A DNA stretch of 28,358 nt from a virus. The stretch is from IMG/VR virus record IMGVR_UViG_3300010316_000034, positions 1-28,358 of that record, one strand, 5' to 3'. Numbering within the stretch: the stretch's first letter is position 1; the number at the start of each line of letters is the position of its first letter. Below the pieces are notes generated by a model. The model searched no databases. It was not told where the DNA came from and saw nothing but the letters and a program-made list of their open reading frames with translations. The translations under genes were made by a program, and so were the position numbers. Shown one piece after another: positions 8,349-14,796 of this stretch.

Positions 8349-8594
8349 ATGAAGCTAGACACGCTCGACCAGTATGACCTACACCATCAGTCAATAATGG
8401 CTGACATTGAGACGGCATTAGGGGCCGCATTCTTGCCCCTACCTCCACTCCCGCCAACCTTGGAATCTCTAGGCTACCAATCTGTAACAGAGTATATAGC
8501 TGCAGGTGGTTCCGTAACCATACTAGCGCCATCTGCCCGCGCCTCTAACGATCAAGTCAATGTCATGTTAAGGAGTTACCGAAAAGATGCATAA
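8349..8594 (+). CDS. Small early protein, unknown
   Basis: 81 residues from ATG 8349, preceded by AGAGAAGCGACATT, a leader very like that of the previous gene (AGAGAGGCGACACA). The sequence has a Pro/Leu-rich middle (LPLPPLPPTLESLGY) followed by VTEYIAAGGSVTIL. No family is recognised. The shared leader shows the genes are translated by the same signals and supports the start. Confidence 0.55.
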   Translation: MKLDTLDQYDLHHQSIMADIETALGAAFLPLPPLPPTLESLGYQSVTEYIAAGGSVTILAPSARASNDQVNVMLRSYRKDA

Positions 8595-8664
8595 TAAGCG
8601 GTTCCATTTGTATAAAGGTATTTACTACACCTTCCCCGAACTGTTAGGTTTACACTATGGATGA
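8587..8664 (+). CDS. Possible 25-residue peptide, coupled
   Basis: ATG 8587 overlaps the stop of the upstream gene by eight bases and has AAGGAG about ten bases upstream. The peptide reads MHNKRFHLYKGIYYTFPELL plus five residues and ends at TGA 8664, itself overlapping the next start (8657). The overlaps on both sides suggest translational coupling, but a frame this short may be chance. Confidence 0.35.
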   Translation: MHNKRFHLYKGIYYTFPELLGLHYG

Positions 8665-8800
8665 CCTGGCACACCTCAAAACTATAGCTGAGACGACGTT
8701 AAAGTACGCCGACAGACTGGCTTATTTCGACTACCTGACCCTCACGAGAGCGCACTGTGCACATTTTGAGCAGCCCACACCCCCTCTCAAACCCCCCTAG
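8657..8800 (+). CDS. Small early protein, unknown
   Basis: 47 residues from ATG 8657 to TAG 8800, overlapping the 25-residue frame. It begins MDDLAHLKTIAETTLKYADR, a likely amphipathic helix, and ends in a Pro-rich tail (EQPTPPLKPP). There is no strong ribosome site, so it may depend on coupling. No family is recognised. The tail is encoded by C-runs which, with CTGGGG after the stop, could form a short ACCCC/GGGGT stem. Confidence 0.4.
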   Translation: MDDLAHLKTIAETTLKYADRLAYFDYLTLTRAHCAHFEQPTPPLKPP

Positions 8801-8861
8801 CTGGGGTCGTACAATTCACACCTCTAGCCTCTCATAAGGGTTTATATGAATCAGAGTAGAT

Positions 8862-9272
8862 ATGCACAGGGATAGATATATGTTGTATGACGGAAGATAC
8901 AGGATTAAGGTGGGCACCAACGCCACCCAGTCAGGTGGGCCAAGAGGTGCGGCCCCAGAGGAGGCACTAGAGACATTTCTGGGACATGGGAGCGCCCTCC
9001 TAGCCACCTGGAACCACCACAAGACGGGTCTAGAGGAGTGGTTAACTGATGATGATGTGATTCGAGATCCCGTAGAAAGGATAGAGGTACACCTGATAAG
9101 TGGACCTGAAGACCTCGAAGGAGAGATGCACCATCTAGAGAAAGCAGCCCATCAGAACCTAATTATGCTTAAGGTGACGAGCGGCGGAGTAACCATTGGG
9201 GGTACGCTAATTACGTACCCTGTTGAGAACATCTACCTTTACCAGCTAATTGCTGGAATCATTGGGCTGTAG
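8862..9272 (+). CDS. Early protein of unknown function
   Basis: 136 residues from ATG 8862; an in-frame ATG at 8880 has a better AGGGATAG-like site upstream and may be the true start. The protein is mildly acidic and contains HHKTGLEEWLTDDDVIRDPVER (about 52-73), with IEVHLISGPEDLEGEMHHLEKAAHQN after it, and a beta-rich C-terminus (VTSGGVTIGGTLITYP). No signal peptide, membrane segment or known motif is visible. It is the last gene before a 290-base regulatory gap. Confidence 0.6.
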   Translation: MHRDRYMLYDGRYRIKVGTNATQSGGPRGAAPEEALETFLGHGSALLATWNHHKTGLEEWLTDDDVIRDPVERIEVHLISGPEDLEGEMHHLEKAAHQNLIMLKVTSGGVTIGGTLITYPVENIYLYQLIAGIIGL

Positions 9273-9310
9273 CTAATAAGTGTGCTACTAGAAGATATGA
9301 TAAAGAATCA

Positions 9311-9363
9311 ACTTAAGATTCAACTAAGGATAACTAAAGCATGACTAAGGTTTATAACTAAGG
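9311..9363 (+). repeat. Phased ACTAAGG iteron-like repeats
   Basis: Three exact copies of ACTAAGG begin at 9323, 9344 and 9357, with ACTAAAG at 9333 and ACTTAAG at 9311. Start-to-start spacing is 12, 10, 11 and 13 bases, so all lie near the same face of the helix. They lie in an AT-rich 290-base gap upstream of the winged-helix gene. Candidate roles are an operator array for that regulator or a replication start region. Confidence 0.5.
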
Positions 9364-9375
9364 AAGTGTGATGAG

Positions 9376-9390
9376 GTTGTATAACTCACC
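9376..9390 (+). promoter_or_regulatory. Possible phage RNA polymerase promoter word
   Basis: GTTGTATAACTCACC resembles the core of T7-type promoters (TA-rich block followed by ACTCAC). Similar words occur on the minus strand at 6880-6896 and on the plus strand at 7924-7940. The match is partial and untested. Confidence 0.2.
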
Positions 9391-9455
9391 ACCCCTCCCT
9401 ATACATATACCTAGTCTCTCATTAGACTTACGAGAGATACGAGCTTTAGACATAT

Positions 9456-9473
9456 CCTTAGGATATCCTAAGG
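9456..9473. promoter_or_regulatory. Perfect 18-bp palindrome, candidate operator
   Basis: CCTTAGGATATCCTAAGG reads the same on both strands. It lies 90 bases before the winged-helix gene and about 95 bases after the ACTAAGG repeats. A perfect dyad of this size upstream of a dimeric MarR-like regulator is a typical autoregulatory site. A run of seven Gs follows it. Confidence 0.5.
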
Positions 9474-9562
9474 GGGGGAGAGTTGTTACAGCTAATTATG
9501 AGTAAGCTGGATTTCTCCCTCTAGTAGCCGCCTTTTTAACACAGCCCCCATTAGGAGGCATT

Positions 9563-9931
9563 ATGCCAACGTTAAGCGTAACACACGCAGCACGGGGAAT
9601 GGTCCGAGCGATGGACTACGTAACAACAGTCACAGATCAACAAAGCACCATCAATATGGCCCTGTGGACAATCGCTAGTCGTGGTAGTTCGGGTATCACG
9701 ATCTACGAACTAGCTGAGAAGCTGAACGTATCCCCTAGTCAGGTCTCTAGGTTGATACGAAAGCTACACAAGCTGACAGTAGAGGGGGAACCTGGGTTAG
9801 AGATGGTGGATATCACCTTCGACCCTACGCAGCCCAGGTACAAGATCATTACCATTAACGCGAAGGGGGTCGCAATGCTCACCGAGCAGTATAAGTTGAT
9901 GAGTGGCATAACACTCAGGAATGATCTGTAG
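9563..9931 (+). CDS. Winged helix-turn-helix (MarR-like) transcriptional regulator
   Basis: 122 residues with TTAGGAGGCATT directly before ATG 9563, one of the strongest ribosome sites in the window. Residues 33-42 begin helix 1 (ALWTIASRG), followed by ITIYELAEKLNVSPSQVSRLIRKLHKL (about 45-71), a clear helix-turn-helix, and a wing strand-turn-strand (LEMVDITFD..PRYKIITI, about 79-98). This is the winged-helix core of the MarR type without long dimerisation extensions. The adjacent iterons and palindrome are likely sites for it. It is placed between early genes and the integrase, so it could set the choice between lysogeny and lysis or time early genes; that part is inference. No cI-like repressor was seen elsewhere in the window. 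Confidence 0.8.
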   Translation: MPTLSVTHAARGMVRAMDYVTTVTDQQSTINMALWTIASRGSSGITIYELAEKLNVSPSQVSRLIRKLHKLTVEGEPGLEMVDITFDPTQPRYKIITINAKGVAMLTEQYKLMSGITLRNDL

Positions 9932-9941
9932 GTCATCTAAA

Positions 9942-9975
9942 GGAGGGGGCTGGTATTCGTTACCACCCCTGCTCC
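9942..9975 (+). other. Strong hairpin after the regulator gene
   Basis: GGAG/CTCC, GGGG/CCCC and TGGTA/TACCA form a 13-bp stem with a TTCGT loop and two small bulges (c 9950; tg 9970-9971). It starts ten bases after the regulator stop. No T-tract follows, so a factor-independent terminator is not clear. A transcript-end or processing structure is likely. Confidence 0.45.
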
Positions 9976-10024
9976 ACCCAGGGCCTCTCATCTGTGTATC
10001 TATATGCCCTACTGCAGATATGCC

Positions 10025-10055
10025 CTCAGACGCATCTGAGAGCCCCTTACAGGGG
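10025..10055. repeat. Two adjacent small inverted repeats in the attachment region
   Basis: CTCAGA-CGCA-TCTGAG (10025-10040) is followed by CCCCT-TAC-AGGGG (10043-10055) and then TTTAAAAGTTT. The second could act as a weak terminator. A further 8-bp pair, CTTGTAGG at 10069-10076 and CCTACAAG at 10102-10109, follows. Such clustered dyads are usual in attachment-site arms. Confidence 0.4.
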
Positions 10056-10162
10056 TTTAAAAGTTTAGCTTGTAGGATGGGTTAGGTTTGATGTAAAGTC
10101 CCCTACAAGAGCTCACACGAGCTTGATTGAGATATACCTGAAGGGCAGGATTGGCTTGCCCT

Positions 10163-10269
10163 CTTAAGAATATAAACAAGTCAATGCAGTTGGTTATTCT
10201 GACTGTTAATCATTGGGTCCGTGGTTCGAGTCCACGTCGGGGAGCCAATAACTTGTTGATATTCTTAAG
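10163..10269. repeat. 19-bp inverted repeat framing the attachment core
   Basis: The left arm CTTAAGAATATAAACAAGT (10163-10181) and the right arm ACTTGTTGATATTCTTAAG (10251-10269) are reverse complements at 18 of 19 positions. They enclose the tRNA-Asn-like segment. The right arm runs into TAAGGTT-TT-AACCTTA (10266-10281), just before the integrase start. Arms could be integrase or accessory protein sites, or form a long RNA hairpin if transcribed. Confidence 0.7.
10200..10247 (+). other. attP: Probable attachment site core: 3' part of a tRNA-Asn (GTT) gene
   Basis: The segment begins in the anticodon stem, carries the loop CTGTTAA with anticodon GTT at 10205-10207, a perfect T-arm (CGTGG, TTCGAGT, CCACG), the acceptor strand TCGGGGA and GCCA. 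No matching 5' half is present: TCCCCGA is not found at the right distance, and the two outer anticodon-stem positions before 10200 do not pair. It is therefore not a complete tRNA. A 3' tRNA fragment next to a tyrosine integrase is the usual form of a phage attachment site that restores the host tRNA upon integration. A CAGTTGGTTA word (10187-10196) resembles a D-arm, but its spacing is five bases short. Confidence 0.8.
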
Positions 10270-10291
10270 GTTTTAACCTTAGGAGCATCAT

Positions 10292-11257
10292 ATGTTGACT
10301 GAACGACTGTTAAATCAGGGCCCTAGCGGCCTTTTCAGCTTAGAGATCAATTACCCCAAGCTTGTCGCCTGGTTCCTAACCGACCATGCATCGGCGAAAC
10401 TAACTACAGGGACGCATCGGAACTACGAGCTGTGGCTCGATAGAATCTATCGCTATCTCCTCCTGAATCCCCGTAGCACCCTGATCGATGGCACGGCGAC
10501 ACTCTACACCGCCCGTATGGAGCTCAGAGAGGCGCTCAGAGAGATGCGGCGTAAAACCCCCGTCCAAGCTAACCGCACCAAGTCAGCCCTAAGCTCAATG
10601 TTCAAGTGGGCCCTGGAAGAGGACCTTGTGACCGACAATCCGGTCTACGGTATCCCACATACCAAGGAGAACCCCAAGACCCGCCACCTCCTAGACTACG
10701 AGCTGCAAGGGCTCCTCAAAGCGATGGCTGAGGAGGACCATAACCCCAACACAGTCGCCTGCTTACAACTCATCCTCCTCACCGCCCTGCGCCCTGGGGA
10801 GACCCGTGAGTTGACCCCTATGGGTGGCGATAACCCCCTAGAGCGGGGCATCGTTGATCTGGAACGGCGTGAGATCCGCTTCGGGACCACCAAGAACGGA
10901 CATGCCCACGCCGTCCCCCTCTCCCCCCAGGCCCTCATCCTATTGACCCCGTTAGTTGCCACGACAGCCCCAGGGCATAAGATATTCAAGTGTGGCGCGA
11001 CCGGCATGGCGCTCGTCGCGAAGAAACTCGCAGTGGCCGCGAAGATTCCCCACGCTGCGCCCCACGACTACCGACGCACCTGCGCGACATTAGCGGGCTC
11101 GTTGGGTGTGCCCTACGATGTCATTGCGGGGCTCCTAAATCACTCCCCTGCGGATGTCACTCGCCGCCACTATATGCTCTACGCATACGATAAAGAGCGG
11201 CGTGCAGCCCTCACCACTATAGGCAATCACTTGGTTGACCTGGGGTTAAACCTCTAG
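10292..11257 (+). CDS. int: Tyrosine-type site-specific integrase
   Basis: 321 residues, start ATG 10292 with TTAGGAGCATCAT upstream. An N-terminal SAM-like core-binding domain (about 20-120) precedes the catalytic domain. All catalytic positions are visible: Arg167 in LTALRPGE, Lys201 in TTKNGHAHAVPL, His258 and Arg261 in PHDYRRTCAT, His284 in LLNHSP, and Tyr294 in RRHYMLY. The enzyme should recombine the adjacent attachment core (10200-10247) with the host tRNA-Asn gene, which marks the phage as temperate. It lies directly upstream of the RNA polymerase, the same relative place as integrases in some temperate T7-like marine phages. No separate excisionase was recognised; one of the small unknown genes may serve. 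Confidence 0.95.
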   Translation: MLTERLLNQGPSGLFSLEINYPKLVAWFLTDHASAKLTTGTHRNYELWLDRIYRYLLLNPRSTLIDGTATLYTARMELREALREMRRKTPVQANRTKSALSSMFKWALEEDLVTDNPVYGIPHTKENPKTRHLLDYELQGLLKAMAEEDHNPNTVACLQLILLTALRPGETRELTPMGGDNPLERGIVDLERREIRFGTTKNGHAHAVPLSPQALILLTPLVATTAPGHKIFKCGATGMALVAKKLAVAAKIPHAAPHDYRRTCATLAGSLGVPYDVIAGLLNHSPADVTRRHYMLYAYDKERRAALTTIGNHLVDLGLNL

Positions 11258-11272
11258 ACAACTGCGGACTAA

Positions 11273-11292
11273 AGGGGCACACTTCTGCCCCT
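11273..11292 (+). other. Hairpin between integrase and RNA polymerase
   Basis: AGGGGCA (11273-11279) and TGCCCCT (11286-11292) form a 7-bp stem with a CACTTC loop. It lies 16 bases after the integrase stop and 34 bases before the RNA polymerase start. No U-run follows. It may partly separate integrase and polymerase expression. Confidence 0.4.
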
Positions 11293-11326
11293 ACACCTAT
11301 TCATCTATCTACGAGAATGCAGTTAT

Positions 11327-13741
11327 ATGACACAGAGTCGCCTTGATCGGGAACGGGAACTAGAGGAATTAGCCGCAGGGATAGCGCGGGATCGCTTGAG
11401 TGAAACCATCAAACGCAGTGGCTTGAGCGAGACCGCAGGGGGTAAAGCGTTAGTCGGACGCCTGTTTGCCGCCAAGACCTTCTCAGTGGCCCTGGCAGGT
11501 TGGGTGGCGAAGGAGGCGGATAAGCTGAGGAAGAGCGGTGCGTATGATGTCCTCGTAGCCCTCCCCTTGGATGCCACGACGTTGATCGTCTACCGCACGC
11601 TAGTGGACTCGATCAGCAAGGAGCAACTCACCTACCATGCGCTCGTTAAGAACCTATCAGAGCAACTGCGGATAGCACTCGGCGCTCACCTATACGAGTC
11701 GCGGGATAGCGAGGGGTTCAAGCGATTGACCCGCCGTCTCAACTGGTCACCTCGGACCTACACCCGCCAGAAGCTCCTTGAGGAGACCCTAACGATTGAG
11801 CATATCGATGTCACCCTCACCGAGCACCAGCGCCTCGCTATCGGCACCATCCTGATCGAGCTATTCTGTGACCATACGGGCCTGTTTGAAACCCACACCC
11901 AATTCAAGGAAGGCCGCTCAATCAAGCATGTACGGCTCACTGACGATGGGCAAAAGTGGGGGATGGATGCCATGCGGAGCAACCAGCTAGCCTACCCGTT
12001 TCATCTGCCGATGGTCGTACCACCCTACCCCTGGACTGATATGCATGATGGTGGATACCTCCTCCAACACCTCCACCCCAGTCAATTCGTGAGGGTAGCT
12101 AAGGTCTCCCCGAAGCTGGCTGCCGCCAATCTTGATGTGCCCATGAGCGCCGTTAATGCCATCCAAGCCACACCCTGGAGAATCCACCAGCGGGTCTACG
12201 CCATCTGGAAGGAATGCGTGGGGCGGGGTCTGGCAGGCACCTCCAACACTGAGCGGGTCGAGGTGCCAGACAGTGTCTACGATTGGGGTGGTGGGCTGTG
12301 TGGTGCCTTGATGAAGACGAAGGAGGCCCAAGTGCGTCAGGGAGAGCGGCGGGAGGTCTACGACTACATCAACACTAACACTTCTTTAAAGTTCGCTGAG
12401 GCGCAGAAGGCACGACTCGCTGAGATCCTCCTCCACGACGAGAAGATCTACTACGTCCATAACCTGGATTCACGGGGGCGGGTCTACCCCACATCAGGGG
12501 CTGGCTCTATAAACCCTCAAGGTGACGATGGTGGACGTGCGTTGATCGAGTTTGCCGAGGGCATGGCCTTAGGGGAAGAAGGTGTGGCGTACCTGTTCGT
12601 CCACGCTCAAAACTGCTGGGGCAACGACAAGGGCTCACTACAGGACCGGATCGACGCGACCCAAGCGAACCTCAGTCTGTACCTGACCTTCGCGGCCGAC
12701 CCCATGCTCTATCGAGGTTGGATGAAGGCTGACAAGCCCTTCCAGTTCCTCCAGGTCTGCTTCGATCTCCAAGGGTATGACCTACTGGGTCGTGAGTATA
12801 TCTGTCACACACCGATGGCCCTCGATGGGACCTGCTCGGGGCTCCAGCACTACGCAGCCCTCACAGGCGATCAACATCTGGCTGAAGCGGTGAACGTCCT
12901 GCCCCACCCTGATGGCACCCGTCAGGATATCTATATGGCAACGGCTGAAGCTGCCACTGCCGCCCTCCACGCCTCAGAGGACCCCTTGAGTGTCTACTGG
13001 TTAACCAAGGTCACCCGTGCCCTGTGCAAGTTGCCCGTGATGTGCAAGACCTACGGTGTCACCGCTAATGGGATGCGGAATCAGGTCCAGGACTACGCCC
13101 GCAAGCAGGTTCGTCGGGGGCACATTGAGTACCAAGCAGGGACCACGGGCGCCCACGCTGCCTTTATGTCTAACTGCATTGATGAATCTATCAGCACCAT
13201 CACAGGCGCAGCGGATGCGGTCATGTCCTGGCTCAAGGCCTCAGCGCGGCAGAAGGCGCAGGACACCACCGACCTTGACACCATCAGTGAGTGGACGAGC
13301 CCAATGGGACTCCCCGTCAGGCAGGACTACTTTGAATACAACACCCGCCGGTTCAAGGTGGTCTACGACTCCAAGCCCATCCAATTCACAGAGCGACAAG
13401 GACCGGCTGGCGTGCAGCGTAAGGAGCAGCAACTGGGTATCGCACCCAACTTCATCCACTCACTTGATGCGTCACACCTATGCTTCACCACTAACGCTTT
13501 GAGTGAGTTGGGGGTGAAGTCGTTCGCAATGATCCACGACAGCTTCGCCGTGCCAATGGGGCAAGCGGGTATTCTCTTCGAGGTCTGTCGTGATGAGTTC
13601 TTCAAGATGTATCAAACCGACTGGCTCCTAGAGTTCTACCTGGAGCTACCCGAGGATGTCCAAGTCGAGATCGGACCGCCCCCGTCACGCGGCTCGTTGG
13701 ACCTGTCAGGTGTCTTAAACAGTGAGTTCTTCTTCTCCTAG
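11327..13741 (+). CDS. Single-subunit T7-type DNA-directed RNA polymerase
   Basis: 804 residues (T7 enzyme 883). Catalytic landmarks align with T7: Asp500 in ALDGTCSGLQHY (T7 Asp537), Arg564, Lys568 and Tyr576 in VTRALCKLPVMCKTYG (T7 Arg627, Lys631, Tyr639), and His737-Asp738 in MIHDSF (T7 His811-Asp812). DSRGRVYP (about 381-388) and GIAPNFIHSLDASHL are also conserved. The C-terminus, DLSGVLNSEFFFS, matches the conserved foot that ends FAFA in T7. The chain is thus complete and probably active, with a shorter N-terminal domain and specificity region. It should transcribe phage genes from its own promoters. The ribosome site before ATG 11327 is weak. Confidence 0.96.
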   Translation: MTQSRLDRERELEELAAGIARDRLSETIKRSGLSETAGGKALVGRLFAAKTFSVALAGWVAKEADKLRKSGAYDVLVALPLDATTLIVYRTLVDSISKEQLTYHALVKNLSEQLRIALGAHLYESRDSEGFKRLTRRLNWSPRTYTRQKLLEETLTIEHIDVTLTEHQRLAIGTILIELFCDHTGLFETHTQFKEGRSIKHVRLTDDGQKWGMDAMRSNQLAYPFHLPMVVPPYPWTDMHDGGYLLQHLHPSQFVRVAKVSPKLAAANLDVPMSAVNAIQATPWRIHQRVYAIWKECVGRGLAGTSNTERVEVPDSVYDWGGGLCGALMKTKEAQVRQGERREVYDYINTNTSLKFAEAQKARLAEILLHDEKIYYVHNLDSRGRVYPTSGAGSINPQGDDGGRALIEFAEGMALGEEGVAYLFVHAQNCWGNDKGSLQDRIDATQANLSLYLTFAADPMLYRGWMKADKPFQFLQVCFDLQGYDLLGREYICHTPMALDGTCSGLQHYAALTGDQHLAEAVNVLPHPDGTRQDIYMATAEAATAALHASEDPLSVYWLTKVTRALCKLPVMCKTYGVTANGMRNQVQDYARKQVRRGHIEYQAGTTGAHAAFMSNCIDESISTITGAADAVMSWLKASARQKAQDTTDLDTISEWTSPMGLPVRQDYFEYNTRRFKVVYDSKPIQFTERQGPAGVQRKEQQLGIAPNFIHSLDASHLCFTTNALSELGVKSFAMIHDSFAVPMGQAGILFEVCRDEFFKMYQTDWLLEFYLELPEDVQVEIGPPPSRGSLDLSGVLNSEFFFS

Positions 13742-13793
13742 CAAACCCCCTACAGCCCCCTAGTTTATATAAAGGGGGCTATTAGAAGAAGAA
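13727..13793 (+). other. Long imperfect hairpin at the 3' end of the RNA polymerase gene
   Basis: TTCTTCTTCT (13727-13736) pairs with AGAAGAAGAA (13784-13793), and inside it AGCCCCC (13754-13760) pairs with GGGGGCT (13774-13780) around a TTTATATAA-type loop. The left outer arm lies in the last codons of the polymerase. No U-run follows. It could be a phage-type pause or terminator, or an RNA processing site that separates polymerase mRNA from the replication genes. Confidence 0.5.
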
Positions 13794-13820
13794 TACGAAA
13801 AGACACTTAAGGATACCACC

Positions 13821-14066
13821 ATGAACAAGTATCTCAATGCTTACGTCCTCAGTGACAACCCTATATACCCCTGGTCCCCCAGTGAGTCCCCACCCGATGA
13901 CTTTAGCTATGTCTACTGCCGACAGTACGAAGATGACTCCCCGATCTTTGCCTGTCTGTACATCAACAGTAGTTATCTAGCATTAGGTGGGGAGGAGGAA
14001 CCGGACGTTAGTGAGCAGGTAGAGCTATGGATGCATATACCCCCAGTGGAGGTGGAAGATGAATGA
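13821..14066 (+). CDS. Small acidic protein, unknown
   Basis: 81 residues from ATG 13821 with AAGGA seven bases upstream. The chain is rich in Asp, Glu, Pro, Ser and Tyr and ends VEVEDE; SPSESPPDDFSYVYCRQYEDDSP (about 20-42) is the notable stretch. No known motif is visible. It is the first gene after the hairpin at the polymerase end. Small acidic T7-group proteins at this place are often inhibitors of host enzymes, but nothing in the sequence shows that here. Confidence 0.6.
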   Translation: MNKYLNAYVLSDNPIYPWSPSESPPDDFSYVYCRQYEDDSPIFACLYINSSYLALGGEEEPDVSEQVELWMHIPPVEVEDE

Positions 14067-14211
14067 TGAAGATGGTTACAGCCATGAGTATGTAAAGACC
14101 TTGCAGGACCAGCTCAAGGCGATACAGGACATCGTATCAGAAGCGGCCTGGGCAGAAACATCGATCAAGGTGCAACGCATCCTGACACCCACCCCACGAG
14201 ACCCTAGCTAG
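14059..14211 (+). CDS. 50-residue helical protein, unknown
   Basis: ATG 14059 lies six bases after GGAGG and overlaps the end of the previous gene by eight bases, which is strong support for translation. The product begins MNDEDGYSHEYVKTLQDQLK and continues with IQDIVSEAAWAETSIKVQRIL, probably two short helices. The stop is TAG 14209-14211. The function is unknown. Confidence 0.55.
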   Translation: MNDEDGYSHEYVKTLQDQLKAIQDIVSEAAWAETSIKVQRILTPTPRDPS

Positions 14212-14228
14212 ACAGAGGTATTAGTAAC

Positions 14229-14477
14229 ATGGCCCCATCCAACCCCATCACCTACACCGCCACCAGAGCTACTAACGACACTACTCACGTCGTAGTGGGT
14301 GGCAACACTACCACCATCCCCATGCCCATCATGGCGTTCTCTGCCGCCATCCACGATTGGCGTTCGGGGGTCCTTGTGCAGGATGCCTTCCCCACCCTCA
14401 ACCCCGACCAGCGTGAGTTCATCATGACAGGGCTCCTGCCTGACCAATGGGACACGCTCTTCAAGGAGTCGCAATGA
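14229..14477 (+). CDS. Small protein with LNPDQREFIMTGLLPDQWD motif, unknown
   Basis: 82 residues from ATG 14229, with AGAGGTA upstream. The N-terminal half is beta-rich and Thr-rich (TYTATRATNDTTHVVVGG). The C-terminal half, VLVQDAFPTLNPDQREFIMTGLLPDQWDTLF (in two pieces, about 49-79), belongs to a short motif I recognise from many small phage proteins in which an aromatic-flanked REFIMTG is followed by a DxWDxxF end. No biochemical role is known to me. Its stop overlaps the next start (ATGA). Confidence 0.6.
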   Translation: MAPSNPITYTATRATNDTTHVVVGGNTTTIPMPIMAFSAAIHDWRSGVLVQDAFPTLNPDQREFIMTGLLPDQWDTLFKESQ

Positions 14478-14791
14478 GCTTCAAGCAAGCACCCCCTGAC
14501 CACTACGCAGAGCATAAGGCTGATGGCCTGATGAAGATACGGGCCTTCCATCAACGAGCGGGTTTCAACGTCGTTCAATACAGCCCGAGTGAATCCCGAG
14601 AAGTCCTTAGGGATGCTAAACGGGAGTTCGATAGGACGAATGACATAAGTACCAGCACCATTAAGTTAATGGAATTCGCTGGATATCAACCTGAGAAGGT
14701 TCTCCGTCTGTGGCGTCTTAGACGTCTTATGGTGGCTGCCGAAGTTGATATGGATGGCATCGACAATCACCCCGACACACCCAAAGAGTGA
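14474..14791 (+). CDS. Small protein of unknown function
   Basis: 105 residues from ATG 14474, preceded by AAGGAG at a spacing of six; a longer reading from 14447 would overlap the upstream gene and lacks such a site. The chain is basic and helical in the middle (SESREVLRDAKREFDRTNDI, then KLMEFAGYQPEKVLRLWRLRRLMVAAE). The acidic tail reads DNHPDTPKE. No fold is recognised. It is translated together with its upstream neighbour and lies just before the SSB gene. Confidence 0.6.
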   Translation: MSFKQAPPDHYAEHKADGLMKIRAFHQRAGFNVVQYSPSESREVLRDAKREFDRTNDISTSTIKLMEFAGYQPEKVLRLWRLRRLMVAAEVDMDGIDNHPDTPKE

Positions 14792-14796
14792 ACAAC

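Noticed and set aside
10183-10247. A complete tRNA-Asn gene
   Set aside because: The 3' half is convincing, but no acceptor 5' strand or proper D-arm spacing exists and two anticodon-stem pairs fail. It is treated as an attachment-site fragment.
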